Below are positions 35,908 through 44,013 of a DNA stretch of 64,000 nucleotides, in pieces (within the stretch, counting starts at the first letter, position 1; the number at the start of each line of letters is the position of its first letter). Source of the DNA: CBDFHJ01 sp965247635 (GTDB taxonomy: Bacteria; Chloroflexota; Dehalococcoidia; Lucifugimonadales; Australimonadaceae); the NCBI GenBank assembly GCA_965247635.1, contig CBDFHJ010000008.1:248001-312000 (forward strand). The letters are read 5' to 3'. Both the position numbers and the translations under genes were made by a program. The notes under the pieces are model-generated. The model was not told the origin of the DNA and made no database searches. It worked only from the letters and a program-made list of their open reading frames with translations.

Positions 35908-37614
35908 GTGGCTGCGGCCCCACTCTATGCATTCCACGGACGACAGAAGCCCTGGCGCGTAGCCCAGCCGACCAACTCCGCCGACGCCAAGGCGTTGGGC
36001 GACTTGCCACCCCTGATAGCGGACCTGCTCTATCACCGTGGCCTGCGCACCGCCGCAGAGGTCCGTGAGTTCCTAGACGTCAGCGAGTCGCTCCTGGAGG
36101 ACCCCGAGTCCCTTCCCGACATCGGCCTCGCGGTGGAGCGTCTCGAGGCTGCTAGGGACCGGGGTGAGTTGGTGGCCGTTTATGGCGACTTCGACGCCGA
36201 TGGCGTTACCGGCACGGCCCTCATGGTCCGCGCCTTGGGACGCTTCGGCATCCAGACACTCCCCTACATTCCGCACCGTGTTGAGGAGGGCCATGGCCTG
36301 AACCCCATTTCCGTCCGCTACCTGCGCGAGCAAGGAGTCAACGTGGTCCTTACCGTGGACTGCGGCGTCTCCGACGTGGACCCCATCGCGTTGGCCCGGT
36401 CTTTGGGAATGGACACCATCGTCACCGACCACCACACGGTCAGCGGGCCGCTGCCCGACGCCACCGCCATCATCAACCCGCGGGCCCCCGGCTCCGAGTA
36501 CCCCTTCGACCACCTCACCGGCGTGGGCATGGCCCTGAAGCTGGCCCAGACCCTTCTGGAGCCGGCGGACGGCGCGGAGTGGGCGGAGGGCCTGCTGGAG
36601 CTGGCGGCCATCGGCACCGTCACCGACATGGCGCCTTTGGTCCACGAGAACCGGTACATCGTGCACCGGGGCCTGGGCCAGCTGCGCCGCACCACGACCC
36701 TTGGACTTCAGGTCCTCATGCGCGCCGCGAGAGTCGAGCCATCCACGTTGGGCGCCGAGGGCATCGGCTTCGCCATCGGGCCCCGCCTGAACGCGGCCGG
36801 CCGACTGGACCACGCCATGGACGCCTACCATCTTCTGGCGACCCAGGACCCCGCGGAGGCCGAGGCGTTGGTAGCCCAGCTAGAGCGTCACAACGACCAA
36901 CGTAGGTACCTCACCGACGAGACCCTCGAGGCATGCCGTCAGGCCATCGCCCAAGCAGGAGGCCCCGGCGACCTCATTCTGGAGGGCAGCCCGGAGTACA
37001 ACCCAGGCGTCGTTGGTCTGGTAGCCGGCAGGCTGGCGGAGGAGTTCGGCGTTCCGGCGGCTGTCTACGCCCTGGACGGAAACCTGGTCCGGGCCAGCAG
37101 CCGCGGCGCGCCCAGCTTCCATTGGGCCCAGGCCTTGGCCTCCTGTGACGACCTCTTGGAGCGCTATGGCGGTCACGCCCAAGCCGCCGGGTTTACCTGC
37201 GACGCCGCCAATCTGCCCGAGCTGCGGGAACGGTTGCTAGCCATCGTCCACGAGCGTCTGCCCGGGGGCCCCGTTGGCCCAGAGGGCTACGTCGACGCCG
37301 AAGTGGAGCTTCCGCAGCTCATGGGGACGACCTTGCAAACCCTCCGCCAGCTGGAGCCTTTCGGTGTCGGCAACCCGGCGCCCGTGTTCTTGACCAAGGA
37401 CGTTTTGGTGGAGAACGTCCGCACCATGAGCGCCGATGGCCAGCACTTTCGGATGCGCCTGCGCAGCGGTGGCGCCACGTGGAACGCGGTGGCCTTCCGC
37501 CAGACGTGGCAACCGGGAGTCGAGCGCGTCGACATCGTCTACTCTTTGGACGTGGACCACTGGGGCGGCACGTCCCGCCTTCGCCTCACCATCCACGACT
37601 ACGCGCCGGTGTAG
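35908..37614 (+). CDS. recJ: Single-stranded-DNA-specific exonuclease RecJ
   Basis: The 568-residue product is RecJ, a 5'-3' ssDNA exonuclease in recombination and repair. DHH-phosphoesterase motifs are present in order: VYGDFDADGVTGTALM, VDCGVSDVDPI, VTDHHTVSGPLPDA, NPRAPGS, then the DHHA1 motif YGGHAQAAGFTC near residue 420 and a C-terminal OB-fold (FGVGNPAPVF). Its length is typical. The GTG at 35908 follows the fabF stop closely and has no strong ribosome site, consistent with translational coupling. A perfect hairpin ends the transcript. Confidence 0.95.
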   Translation: MAAAPLYAFHGRQKPWRVAQPTNSADAKALGDLPPLIADLLYHRGLRTAAEVREFLDVSESLLEDPESLPDIGLAVERLEAARDRGELVAVYGDFDADGVTGTALMVRALGRFGIQTLPYIPHRVEEGHGLNPISVRYLREQGVNVVLTVDCGVSDVDPIALARSLGMDTIVTDHHTVSGPLPDATAIINPRAPGSEYPFDHLTGVGMALKLAQTLLEPADGAEWAEGLLELAAIGTVTDMAPLVHENRYIVHRGLGQLRRTTTLGLQVLMRAARVEPSTLGAEGIGFAIGPRLNAAGRLDHAMDAYHLLATQDPAEAEALVAQLERHNDQRRYLTDETLEACRQAIAQAGGPGDLILEGSPEYNPGVVGLVAGRLAEEFGVPAAVYALDGNLVRASSRGAPSFHWAQALASCDDLLERYGGHAQAAGFTCDAANLPELRERLLAIVHERLPGGPVGPEGYVDAEVELPQLMGTTLQTLRQLEPFGVGNPAPVFLTKDVLVENVRTMSADGQHFRMRLRSGGATWNAVAFRQTWQPGVERVDIVYSLDVDHWGGTSRLRLTIHDYAPV

Positions 37615-37615
37615 G

Positions 37616-37651
37616 CTGGGAGGCCCTTTCTTGCGAGAAAGGGCCTCCCAG
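37616..37651. terminator. Perfect 16-bp hairpin after recJ
   Basis: CTGGGAGGCCCTTTCT pairs exactly with AGAAAGGGCCTCCCAG around a TGCG loop, directly after the recJ stop. A second hairpin at 37706-37735 (GGGGGAACTTCTTTG against CAAAGAGGTTCCCCC) sits at the end of the convergent Lgt-like gene. Together they insulate the convergent genes. Confidence 0.85.
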
Positions 37652-37737
37652 ACCCTCCCCAAAGAACCCTAAGTGTTCACGCTGGAAAGTTTCTGGAAGG
37701 GGTTTGGGGGAACTTCTTTGCAAAGAGGTTCCCCCAC

Positions 37738-38511
37738 TCACCGGACGCCCTGCCGATACCACCGCCAAAGCAACACCCCACCCGCCACCAGCACCGCGAT
37801 CCCCACCACCTGCGCCTGCTGTAGCCCAAGCACCAGCGTCGGGTCCAGCCGAGCGAACGAGATGAGGGTGCGGCCCGTCGCGTACCCCACCAGGTAGGCC
37901 ACGAACAGCGCGCCGTCCGGACGCATCCGTGTCCGGAAGCGCCATAGCACAACCAGTAGCGCGGCGTCCCATAGCAGCTCGTACAGGCCCACCGGATGCA
38001 GCCGCGTTAGCTCGCCGGTATACGACACGCTATCCGGATGCGTATAGGTGATACCCCACGGCAACGATGTCGCCTTGGCCAATCGCTCACCCGTCAGCAC
38101 GTCGCCGACTCGGGCCACGGCCTGCCCCGCCAACGCCGCCAGCGCGGCCACGTCGGCCAGCCTCCACACGGGCATGCCCGCCCGCCGGGCGTACAGGCCA
38201 GCGCCCAGCGCCCCTCCCAGGATGCCACCCCACAGCGACAGCCCGCCGGTCCACACGTACACGGCCTGAAACGGCGCCTCGGAGTAAAAGCTCCAGTAGT
38301 CCAGCACGTGCAGCAGCCGCGCGCCCACCAGCCCCCAGACGACGGCCTGGAGCACTACCCCATAGGCGGCCCCGGCGCCGATCCCCAGTTGCGCTGCCCA
38401 TCGCACCGCCAGTCCTCCGCCCACGACCAGGCCCGCGAGTATGAACAGCGTTACCAATCCCACCGGCAGAGGGCCGATGGCAACGATGGCCGGGTCAAGT
38501 CCAATGCTCAT
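37738..38511 (-). CDS. Lgt-like prolipoprotein diacylglyceryl transferase family protein
   Basis: A 257-residue polytopic protein of the Lgt family, which transfers diacylglycerol to lipobox Cys residues. Family features are the helix pattern, GGLSLWGGILGG, ARVGDVLTGE, HPVGLYELLWD and YATGRTL. Several residues essential in E. coli Lgt differ by my reading: the periplasmic His103 position is Trp, Asn146 is Asp, and the late Glu is Ser. Many lipoproteins in this window need an Lgt, so either this is a diverged working enzyme or another copy exists. The ATG at 38511 lacks a clear ribosome site. Confidence 0.8.
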   Translation of the reverse strand: MSIGLDPAIVAIGPLPVGLVTLFILAGLVVGGGLAVRWAAQLGIGAGAAYGVVLQAVVWGLVGARLLHVLDYWSFYSEAPFQAVYVWTGGLSLWGGILGGALGAGLYARRAGMPVWRLADVAALAALAGQAVARVGDVLTGERLAKATSLPWGITYTHPDSVSYTGELTRLHPVGLYELLWDAALLVVLWRFRTRMRPDGALFVAYLVGYATGRTLISFARLDPTLVLGLQQAQVVGIAVLVAGGVLLWRWYRQGVR

Positions 38512-38649
38512 GTCTACGAGCGCCCTTGTGCGAGTTACACGAGTAGCAGCCAGTCTAGCAGGGTGTCAAACCGCTACCTTCCCTCTTACAATGCAGTCAG
38601 CCTTGCAAAACCCTCTCCCATCAAGGAAGAGAGGCTAGGGTGGGAGTGC

Positions 38650-38949
38650 GTGTACATCCTTAATTACGAAGACGACGTGCGGCTTACCGGCCAGGACGGC
38701 ACTCGCGTCACGGCGCGGCTCACCGGCGTCGTGGAGCCACGAGACGCCTACGAAGCGGGCCTCGGCCACGCCGAAGTGTCGCTGGCCTTCCAGCGTTGGC
38801 GCAGCCTGCGCGTCACCACTCAGCAGCCGATACCCTTTACGGCGGTCTCGCTTACTTTCGTCGACGGCTCCAGCAGGGCGGCCAGGCTTGCTCCAGAGGC
38901 TGACGCCGATGGCGCCTACACCTACGCCGTCGAGCTGACGGACGGCTGA
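38650..38949 (+). CDS. Small hypothetical protein (99 aa)
   Basis: The GTG at 38650 starts a beta-rich acidic protein (VYILNYEDDVRLTGQDGTRV, then a FTAVSLTFVDGSSRAARLAP segment). No family is recognised. It lies 19 bases before the recombinase gene and may be cotranscribed with it. The frame is open well upstream but over the opposite-strand Lgt-like gene, so the short version is preferred. Confidence 0.5.
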   Translation: MYILNYEDDVRLTGQDGTRVTARLTGVVEPRDAYEAGLGHAEVSLAFQRWRSLRVTTQQPIPFTAVSLTFVDGSSRAARLAPEADADGAYTYAVELTDG

Positions 38950-38968
38950 AGCGTTCCGGCTTTCAACC

Positions 38969-39922
38969 ATGGACCGCTACGACGCCAGCACCAGCGACCA
39001 CCAGGTAGAGGTTTTCCTCAACCACCTGAGCGCCGAGCGCGGCCTCTCTCCTCACACGGTGGCCGCCTACCGCGGTGACCTGGAGCAGATGATCGCGGTC
39101 CTCCACGAGATCACTCAGGTTGCACAGCCTGTTCAGTGGGAGCGGCTCAATCGAGACACGCTAGAGAAGTACAGCCTGGCCTTGCAAAAGCGGGGATACT
39201 CGTCCACGACGTTGGCGAGGAAGACCGCCGCGGTGCGCTCCTTCTTCCGTTTTCTGGCCGAGGAGGGCGTCATACCAAGGAGTCCCGCCGAGTCCCTCCA
39301 GGCGCGGAGGCCCCAGCGCACGCTGCCGGACATCCTATCGGTGGACCAGGTCGTCGCGCTGCTACGCGCCACCGACGCGACCCCCGGTCCAGAGGGCCTG
39401 CGCGACCGCGCCATGCTGGAGCTCACCTACGCCGCTGGGCTGCGGGTCTCCGAGGTTGTCGGGCCCCAGGGACTCGACCCTGCCAGCATCAACACGGAAA
39501 CGGGGTGGGTCCGCTGCATAGGCAAGGGCTCCAAGGAGCGATTGGTACCCTTGTACCCCGGCGTTGTGGAGTGCGTGCGCCGTTACGTGACCGAAGCCCG
39601 GCCCCAGCTACGAGCCCGCGTCCGGGACAGGCTGGCCCACAGCACTACGGCCCTGTTCCTCAACAGTCGGGGCCGCCCTCTTACGCGTCAGGGGTTCTGG
39701 CTCGTCCTCAGGCGGCACGCTCGGCGGGCGGGCATCCGCACTCGCCTCACACCCCACGTCCTTCGCCACACCTTCGCCACCCACCTTTTGCAGGGCGGCG
39801 CCTCGCTTCGGCATGTGCAGGAGATGCTGGGCCATGCTAACATTACAACGACTAAGATCTATACCCACCTGACCGACGCCCAGGTGCGGCAGGTCTACGA
39901 GAAAGCCCATCCCAGGGCGTAG
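38969..39922 (+). CDS. Tyrosine recombinase XerC/XerD
   Basis: A 317-residue tyrosine recombinase of the Xer type, which resolves chromosome dimers at dif sites. The N-terminal SAM-like domain (VEVFLNHLSAERGLSPHTVAAYRGDL) precedes the catalytic domain with AAGLRVSEVVG (Arg), KGSKERLVPL (Lys), HVLRHTFATHLL (His-Arg), LGHANI (His) and TKIYTHL (Tyr nucleophile near residue 300). All six catalytic residues are present. I cannot choose between XerC and XerD. The ATG at 38969 has no clear ribosome site. Confidence 0.92.
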   Translation: MDRYDASTSDHQVEVFLNHLSAERGLSPHTVAAYRGDLEQMIAVLHEITQVAQPVQWERLNRDTLEKYSLALQKRGYSSTTLARKTAAVRSFFRFLAEEGVIPRSPAESLQARRPQRTLPDILSVDQVVALLRATDATPGPEGLRDRAMLELTYAAGLRVSEVVGPQGLDPASINTETGWVRCIGKGSKERLVPLYPGVVECVRRYVTEARPQLRARVRDRLAHSTTALFLNSRGRPLTRQGFWLVLRRHARRAGIRTRLTPHVLRHTFATHLLQGGASLRHVQEMLGHANITTTKIYTHLTDAQVRQVYEKAHPRA

Positions 39923-39950
39923 GCGAGGGTAGCGTCTTGGAGAGACGCAG

Positions 39951-40076
39951 ATGCGTATGGCGGTTGGTAGCGACGAAGCAACTCACCCGACAGCCCTTGT
40001 CGTGGGTGAGCTAAGCCGCCGGGACCACGATGTGGAGCTATTCACGTTGGTGGACCAGGCGGCGGCAGGGGGGTGA
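39951..40076 (+). pseudogene. Truncated RpiB-like N-terminal fragment
   Basis: A 41-codon frame starting ATG behind GGAGAG encodes MRMAVGSDEATHPTALVVGE, close to the N-terminus of ribose-5-phosphate isomerase B (M(R/K)IA.GSDHAG...). It stops after the equivalent of the first beta-alpha-beta unit, so it lacks the catalytic Cys and most of the enzyme. It is probably a remnant between the recombinase and kinase-like genes. Confidence 0.5.
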
Positions 40077-40082
40077 GCGCGC

Positions 40083-40802
40083 ATGCCAATCGTAACCATT
40101 ACAGGCATGGTTGGGAGCGGTGCGCCGGAGATAGGGGCCCAGGTGGCCCGGCAGTTGGAGTGCGACTACGTAGACCGTCAGGTCCTAGCGGAGGCGGCAC
40201 GGAAGATCGGCACCTCCGTGGACGTCGTAGCCGAACGGACCGAACGGCTTCCGTCGCTGGGTGACCGGGTCGGCGCCTTCTTCCGCAGGGTCTTGGAGCG
40301 GTCGGCGATGGCCGGGACGGGGGGTGACCCCTACTTCGGCGCCGGCGCCGATGCCTTGCTCGTCCGCGAATACCGGGAGCTAGCGGATGCAGTTATCGAG
40401 GGCAGCGAAGGCGTTTCTGATGCCCAACTCCTGGAGGTCACCCAGAGCGTGATAACCGACTTGGCCCAGTCCGGTCACGCCGTCATCATCGGCCGCGGCT
40501 CCAACATCATTCTCAAGGACTGGCCGGGAGCCCTTCACGTGGGGCTTCACGCCTCCTTGGAGGCCCGTGTAAAGCGGGTCATGGTGCGCGAGCAGCTAGA
40601 CCAGGCCGAGGCCGAGCAATACGTGTCCGATATGGAACGCGGCTACATCGCTTACTTCCACCGGTTCTTCCACACCGAGATCCATGAGCCGCTCTCCTAC
40701 CATTTGCAGCTCAACACCGATTGGGTGGATGATTACAGGGCGACTGACCTCATCGTCGCGTCCGCCAAAAGCCTGGACTCCGGCCCGGCGGCTACACCGT
40801 AG
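40083..40802 (+). CDS. Cytidylate kinase-like protein (AAK6-like)
   Basis: A 239-residue P-loop protein of the cytidylate-kinase-like family. The loop reads GMVGSGAPEIG without the usual Lys, which is common in this family but not in true CMP kinase. Other blocks are YVDRQVLAEAARKIG, GHAVIIGRGSNIILKD and VMVREQLDQAEAEQYVSDME. The substrate is unknown. The ATG at 40083 lies 6 bases after the RpiB-like remnant. The next gene, a small membrane-anchored protein, follows by 26 bases, suggesting one operon. Confidence 0.8.
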   Translation: MPIVTITGMVGSGAPEIGAQVARQLECDYVDRQVLAEAARKIGTSVDVVAERTERLPSLGDRVGAFFRRVLERSAMAGTGGDPYFGAGADALLVREYRELADAVIEGSEGVSDAQLLEVTQSVITDLAQSGHAVIIGRGSNIILKDWPGALHVGLHASLEARVKRVMVREQLDQAEAEQYVSDMERGYIAYFHRFFHTEIHEPLSYHLQLNTDWVDDYRATDLIVASAKSLDSGPAATP

Positions 40803-40828
40803 CCCTGGGAGGCATGTGAAGGAGACCT

Positions 40829-41200
40829 ATGCCCAGTAAAAAGGGCCAACGGCAAGCCGCACGGCAAACACAGCTCAGCGGAAGGTCCAGACATCGGGCT
40901 GGACCGCGACTCACCGAAGCGCAGCTTCGCGGGCCCGTCGAAGACGCCGAGGCTGCATCGGCTGAGCCTACCCGTCACTCCGAGTCCAGCGAGGAACCGC
41001 GTGCTGAGCCCACCACGGCCATAGTCGCAGCGCCGCAGTCACCGCCCGTCATGACTTTGCGGGCCCGCCGCGAGCGGCAGGCCATCGCCTTGCAGGCAGG
41101 TCCCAGCCTGCGGTCCGAGACGCTGCGTATCGGCATCGTCACCGCTGTCGTTGTCGCCGTCCTGCTCGGCCTAAAGCTCGGTAGCGACTTCGGCGCGTAG
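40829..41200 (+). CDS. Small basic protein with C-terminal membrane anchor
   Basis: A 123-residue protein, function unknown. The first 90 residues are basic and low in complexity, probably disordered (KKGQRQAARQTQLSGRSRHR, then Glu/Pro/Ala-rich). A single helix near the C-terminus (IGIVTAVVVAVLLGLKLG) could anchor it. The ATG at 40829 follows AAGGAGAC. It appears to be the last gene of the kinase-like operon. Confidence 0.6.
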   Translation: MPSKKGQRQAARQTQLSGRSRHRAGPRLTEAQLRGPVEDAEAASAEPTRHSESSEEPRAEPTTAIVAAPQSPPVMTLRARRERQAIALQAGPSLRSETLRIGIVTAVVVAVLLGLKLGSDFGA

Positions 41201-41292
41201 CCCGACACCCGTGTCATTCCAAACGGGGTGAGGAACCTCTCAGGGTATTGTTCCAGGTCTAGTAAAGAATCTCGTCCCTTTAGAGGAGAGCC

Positions 41293-41385
41293 ATGCGGCG
41301 TTTGATCGTGCCCCTAGTCCTCCTAGTAGTGGTGGTGTTCCGGCTCTTGCGACGGTCCTCCCGGCGACGTGACTCAGAAGAATAA
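41293..41385 (+). CDS. 30-residue single-helix membrane peptide
   Basis: ATG 41293, seven bases after GAGGAG, opens a 30-codon frame: a short hydrophobic helix (LIVPLVLLVVVVFRLL) followed by RRSSRRRDSEE. The positive-inside tail and ribosome site support a real small membrane peptide. It is too short to assign a role. Confidence 0.5.
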   Translation: MRRLIVPLVLLVVVVFRLLRRSSRRRDSEE

Positions 41386-41463
41386 GCTCCTACCCCCCGC
41401 GTTCGTCAGGCTGTGACTCGCCAGTCCCATTAGCCGTGTCATTCGCCCAGGGCTGCGCCTAAC

Positions 41464-41763
41464 TGGCGTACCGGCGTGGGCTTGAGCGCGCTCCGTTGAT
41501 TAAAAAGCGCTCGGGGCCCCTCAAGTAGGTCCAGGGCCGCGCTCTGGTGGCGTACCGGCGTGGGCTTGAGCGCGCTTGCTGTCCATCGGCCATTGGGACC
41601 CCGCAAGTGGGTGCCCCGACGAGTCGGGGCCAAGTAGGTCCAGGGCCGCGCCCTGGTGGCGTACCGGCGTGGGCTTGAGCGCGCTTGCTGTCCATCGGCC
41701 ATTGGGACCCCGCAAGTAGGTCAGGGGAAACCCTGCCAAGTAGGTCCAGGGCCACGCCCTGGT
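41464..41763. repeat. Three-copy repeat array immediately upstream of uvrC
   Basis: TGGCGTACCGGCGTGGGCTT begins units at 41464, 41548 and 41657, spaced 84 and 109 bases. Each unit ends with a CCAGGGC...GCCCTGG palindrome (for example 41640-41656). The second unit includes CCCCGACGAGTCGGGG. The array runs up to the uvrC promoter. The same modules are found at 34555-34652 and 49192-49440. Confidence 0.85.
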
Positions 41764-41768
41764 ACAAT
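41763..41768 (+). promoter_or_regulatory. Putative uvrC -10 box giving a leaderless transcript
   Basis: TACAAT ends 6 bases before the ATG at 41775, and no ribosome site precedes that ATG. Transcription from this box would begin at or next to the start codon. The -35 region is a dispersed repeat and matches poorly. Confidence 0.45.
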
Positions 41769-41774
41769 AGGCAC

Positions 41775-43967
41775 ATGGCCACTGCCACCAAACCCCGCGA
41801 CTTCGCCGGCCGGTTGAAGGCTACCCCCACGCAGCCTGGCGTGTACCTCATGCGCGACGTCAAAGGCGACGTCATCTACGTGGGTAAGGCCGCCAGTCTA
41901 CGCAATCGCCTCCGCTCCTACTTCCAGACCCCCTCAGGTAAAGAAATCAAGGTCCAGCGCATGATGGGCCGGATCGCCGACTTCGAGTACGTCGTCACCG
42001 AGACCGAATCGGAGGCGCTCATCCTCGAGAACTTGCTCATCAAGCGCCACAGGCCCTTCTACAACGTCCGGCTCAAAGACGACAAGACCTATCCGTACAT
42101 CAAAATCGACCTCAACGAGGAGTTCCCGCAGCTCTACTTCACCCGCCGGGTCCTGACCGACGGCGCCCGTTACTTCGGTCCCTTCGCCAGCGCCGGCTCC
42201 GTCCGCAAGACCATGGACCTGCTCAAGAAGCTCTTCCCCTACCGGTCGTGCACGAAGGTCATCACCGGCACCGACGAGCGCCCCTGTCTGGAGTACTACA
42301 TCCACCGCTGCGTGGCCCCGTGCATCGGCGCCGTGGACCGCGACGAGTACCGGGAGGTCATCCGCCAGGTCATCATGTTCCTGGAGGGCGATACCGACCC
42401 GATCCTTCATGACCTGCAGCGCAAGATGCGGCTCGCCTCCGACTCCACGGAGTTCGAGCGGGCCGCGGCCCTCCGCGACCAGGTCCGCGCCATCGAATCG
42501 GTCACCGAAAACCAGAAGATCGCCTCCAGCAAGGACGAGAACGAAGATGTCCTCGCCTTGGCCGCTGACCGGGGCGAGGTGTGGGTCGGGCTGTTCAACA
42601 TCCGACGCGGCAAGCTGGTGGGCCGCGACCACTTCATCATGGAAGGCGGCGAGGGTGAAGAGCCGCCCGCGCTGCTGGAAGGGTTTGTCCAGCAGTTCTA
42701 CGACGACGCTACCGCCGTGCCCCCTGCCCTCCTGGTCCAGCACCCCATGCCCAACGCCGCGCTGGTGGAGGCGTGGCTCACCGCCAAGCGTGGCGGTCGC
42801 GTATCGGTCCGGGTTCCCCAGCGAGGCGAGAAGCGGCGCCTGGTGGCCATGGTTGCCGAGAACGCCCAACAGGGCCTCGTCCAGCGCCGGATCAAGTGGC
42901 TCTCTCAGTCCGACCAAGTCCTGCAGGCCATGGGCGAAATCCAAGAGGCCCTAAGCCTGCCTGAGCTGCCCACGCGCATCGAGTGCTACGACATCTCCAA
43001 CATCCAGGGCACCAACCCCGTCGGCAGCATGGTGGTCTTCGAGGACGGCCGCCCCAAGAGCTCCTACTACCGTCGTTTCCAGATCAAGACCGTGGAGGGC
43101 GTGGACGACTACTCCATGATGCAGGAGATGCTCCGCCGCCGCTTCAAGCGTCTGGGCGAGCAGCGCCAGCACGCGCTTCACTCGCCAGGCCACACTGAGC
43201 CTGCCCTGAGCGCAGTCGAAGGAGTTGCCGAAGGGTCCCGCCTTGAAGAAGTACCCGTTCGTGGTGAGCCTGTCGAACCACGAACTACTTCCGCTGAGGA
43301 CGACGGCCAAGAGCCCTCCATGGGCACCGCCCGTGTCAAGCGTCGGCGTCGTCGCTACGCCCGCACCGGCGCCATGGCGCCCGACCAGCTGGCCGCTTGG
43401 GGTCCTGGGGGCGTGGCAAACGGCCCCGAGCATATCCAGGGTTCTGGGGGCGTGGCAAACGGCCCCCAGCAGGACAAAGCAAGCGTGACCCCGCAAGAGT
43501 CGTGGGGCTTGGTCCCCAGCCTGGTACTCATCGACGGCGGCAAGGGTCACCTCTCCGCGGTCCAGCAGGTCTTCCTGGAGCTGGGCGTCACCGACATCCC
43601 GCTGGCCAGCATCGCCAAGCAACAGGAGGAGATCTTCCTGCCACACCAGCCGGAGCCGGTACTGCTCCCGCGCGCCTCACAGGGTCTGTACCTGGTCCAA
43701 CGCGTCCGCGACGAGGCCCATCGCTTCGCCATCACCTACCACCGTCAGCGCCGCAGCAAGGCCTCCACCCGCTCCGCCCTCGACTCGGTGCCGGGCGTCG
43801 GCCCCAAGCGCCGACGTGCGCTGTTGCGGGAGTTCGGCAGCGTGCCCCGGATCCGTGAGGCCTCGCTCGACGAGCTGGCCGCCGTCCCCGGCATGACCAC
43901 TGCCCTCGCCCACCGGGTCAAGGACGGGCTGGGGGGTAGGGACCAAGGCGTTGAGCGGCCTGCATAG
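41775..43967 (+). CDS. uvrC: Excinuclease ABC subunit C with a repeat-derived insertion
   Basis: UvrC makes both incisions in nucleotide excision repair. The GIY-YIG domain is clear (QPGVYLMRDVKGDVIYVGKA), followed by the Cys-rich SCTK...CLEYYIHRCVAPC region, the UVR motif, the endonuclease core (IECYDISNIQGTNPVGSMVV, VLIDGGKGHLSAV) and the C-terminal HhH repeat (LDSVPGVGPKRRRALL). At 730 residues it is about 110 longer than usual. The excess, about residues 473-575, is translated from palindromic repeats (PVRGEPVEPR, then two GPGGVANGP-like units). It falls at a length-variable loop before the RNase H-like domain, so the enzyme may still work. The ATG at 41775 fits the conserved start. Confidence 0.95.
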   Translation: MATATKPRDFAGRLKATPTQPGVYLMRDVKGDVIYVGKAASLRNRLRSYFQTPSGKEIKVQRMMGRIADFEYVVTETESEALILENLLIKRHRPFYNVRLKDDKTYPYIKIDLNEEFPQLYFTRRVLTDGARYFGPFASAGSVRKTMDLLKKLFPYRSCTKVITGTDERPCLEYYIHRCVAPCIGAVDRDEYREVIRQVIMFLEGDTDPILHDLQRKMRLASDSTEFERAAALRDQVRAIESVTENQKIASSKDENEDVLALAADRGEVWVGLFNIRRGKLVGRDHFIMEGGEGEEPPALLEGFVQQFYDDATAVPPALLVQHPMPNAALVEAWLTAKRGGRVSVRVPQRGEKRRLVAMVAENAQQGLVQRRIKWLSQSDQVLQAMGEIQEALSLPELPTRIECYDISNIQGTNPVGSMVVFEDGRPKSSYYRRFQIKTVEGVDDYSMMQEMLRRRFKRLGEQRQHALHSPGHTEPALSAVEGVAEGSRLEEVPVRGEPVEPRTTSAEDDGQEPSMGTARVKRRRRRYARTGAMAPDQLAAWGPGGVANGPEHIQGSGGVANGPQQDKASVTPQESWGLVPSLVLIDGGKGHLSAVQQVFLELGVTDIPLASIAKQQEEIFLPHQPEPVLLPRASQGLYLVQRVRDEAHRFAITYHRQRRSKASTRSALDSVPGVGPKRRRALLREFGSVPRIREASLDELAAVPGMTTALAHRVKDGLGGRDQGVERPA
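43191..43284 (+). repeat. Palindromic repeat inside uvrC
   Basis: CTGAGCCTGCCCTGAGCGCA and CGTTCGTGGTGAGCCTGTCG belong to the TTCGACAGGCTC family found between genes elsewhere in the window. They are read in frame as part of UvrC. A second block at 43396-43480 carries two copies of GGGGGCGTGGCAAACGGCCC, also found at 49522-49556. Confidence 0.85.
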
Positions 43968-44013
43968 AGCAAACTCCCTTCCCCTCTATGCGGGGGAAGG
44001 TTAGGATGGGGGC

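Noticed and set aside
38038..38949. 303-codon reading of the 38650 gene
   Set aside because: The upstream two thirds lie antisense to the Lgt-like gene and are Arg/Pro-rich; only the last 99 codons look like a protein.
41464..41763. CRISPR-like array upstream of uvrC
   Set aside because: Only three units, with unequal spacing (84 and 109 bases) and intervening sequence that is itself repeated.
43225..43488. Small gene overlapping uvrC in another frame
   Set aside because: The frame is open because the palindromic repeats are free of stops on all frames; it has no start context.
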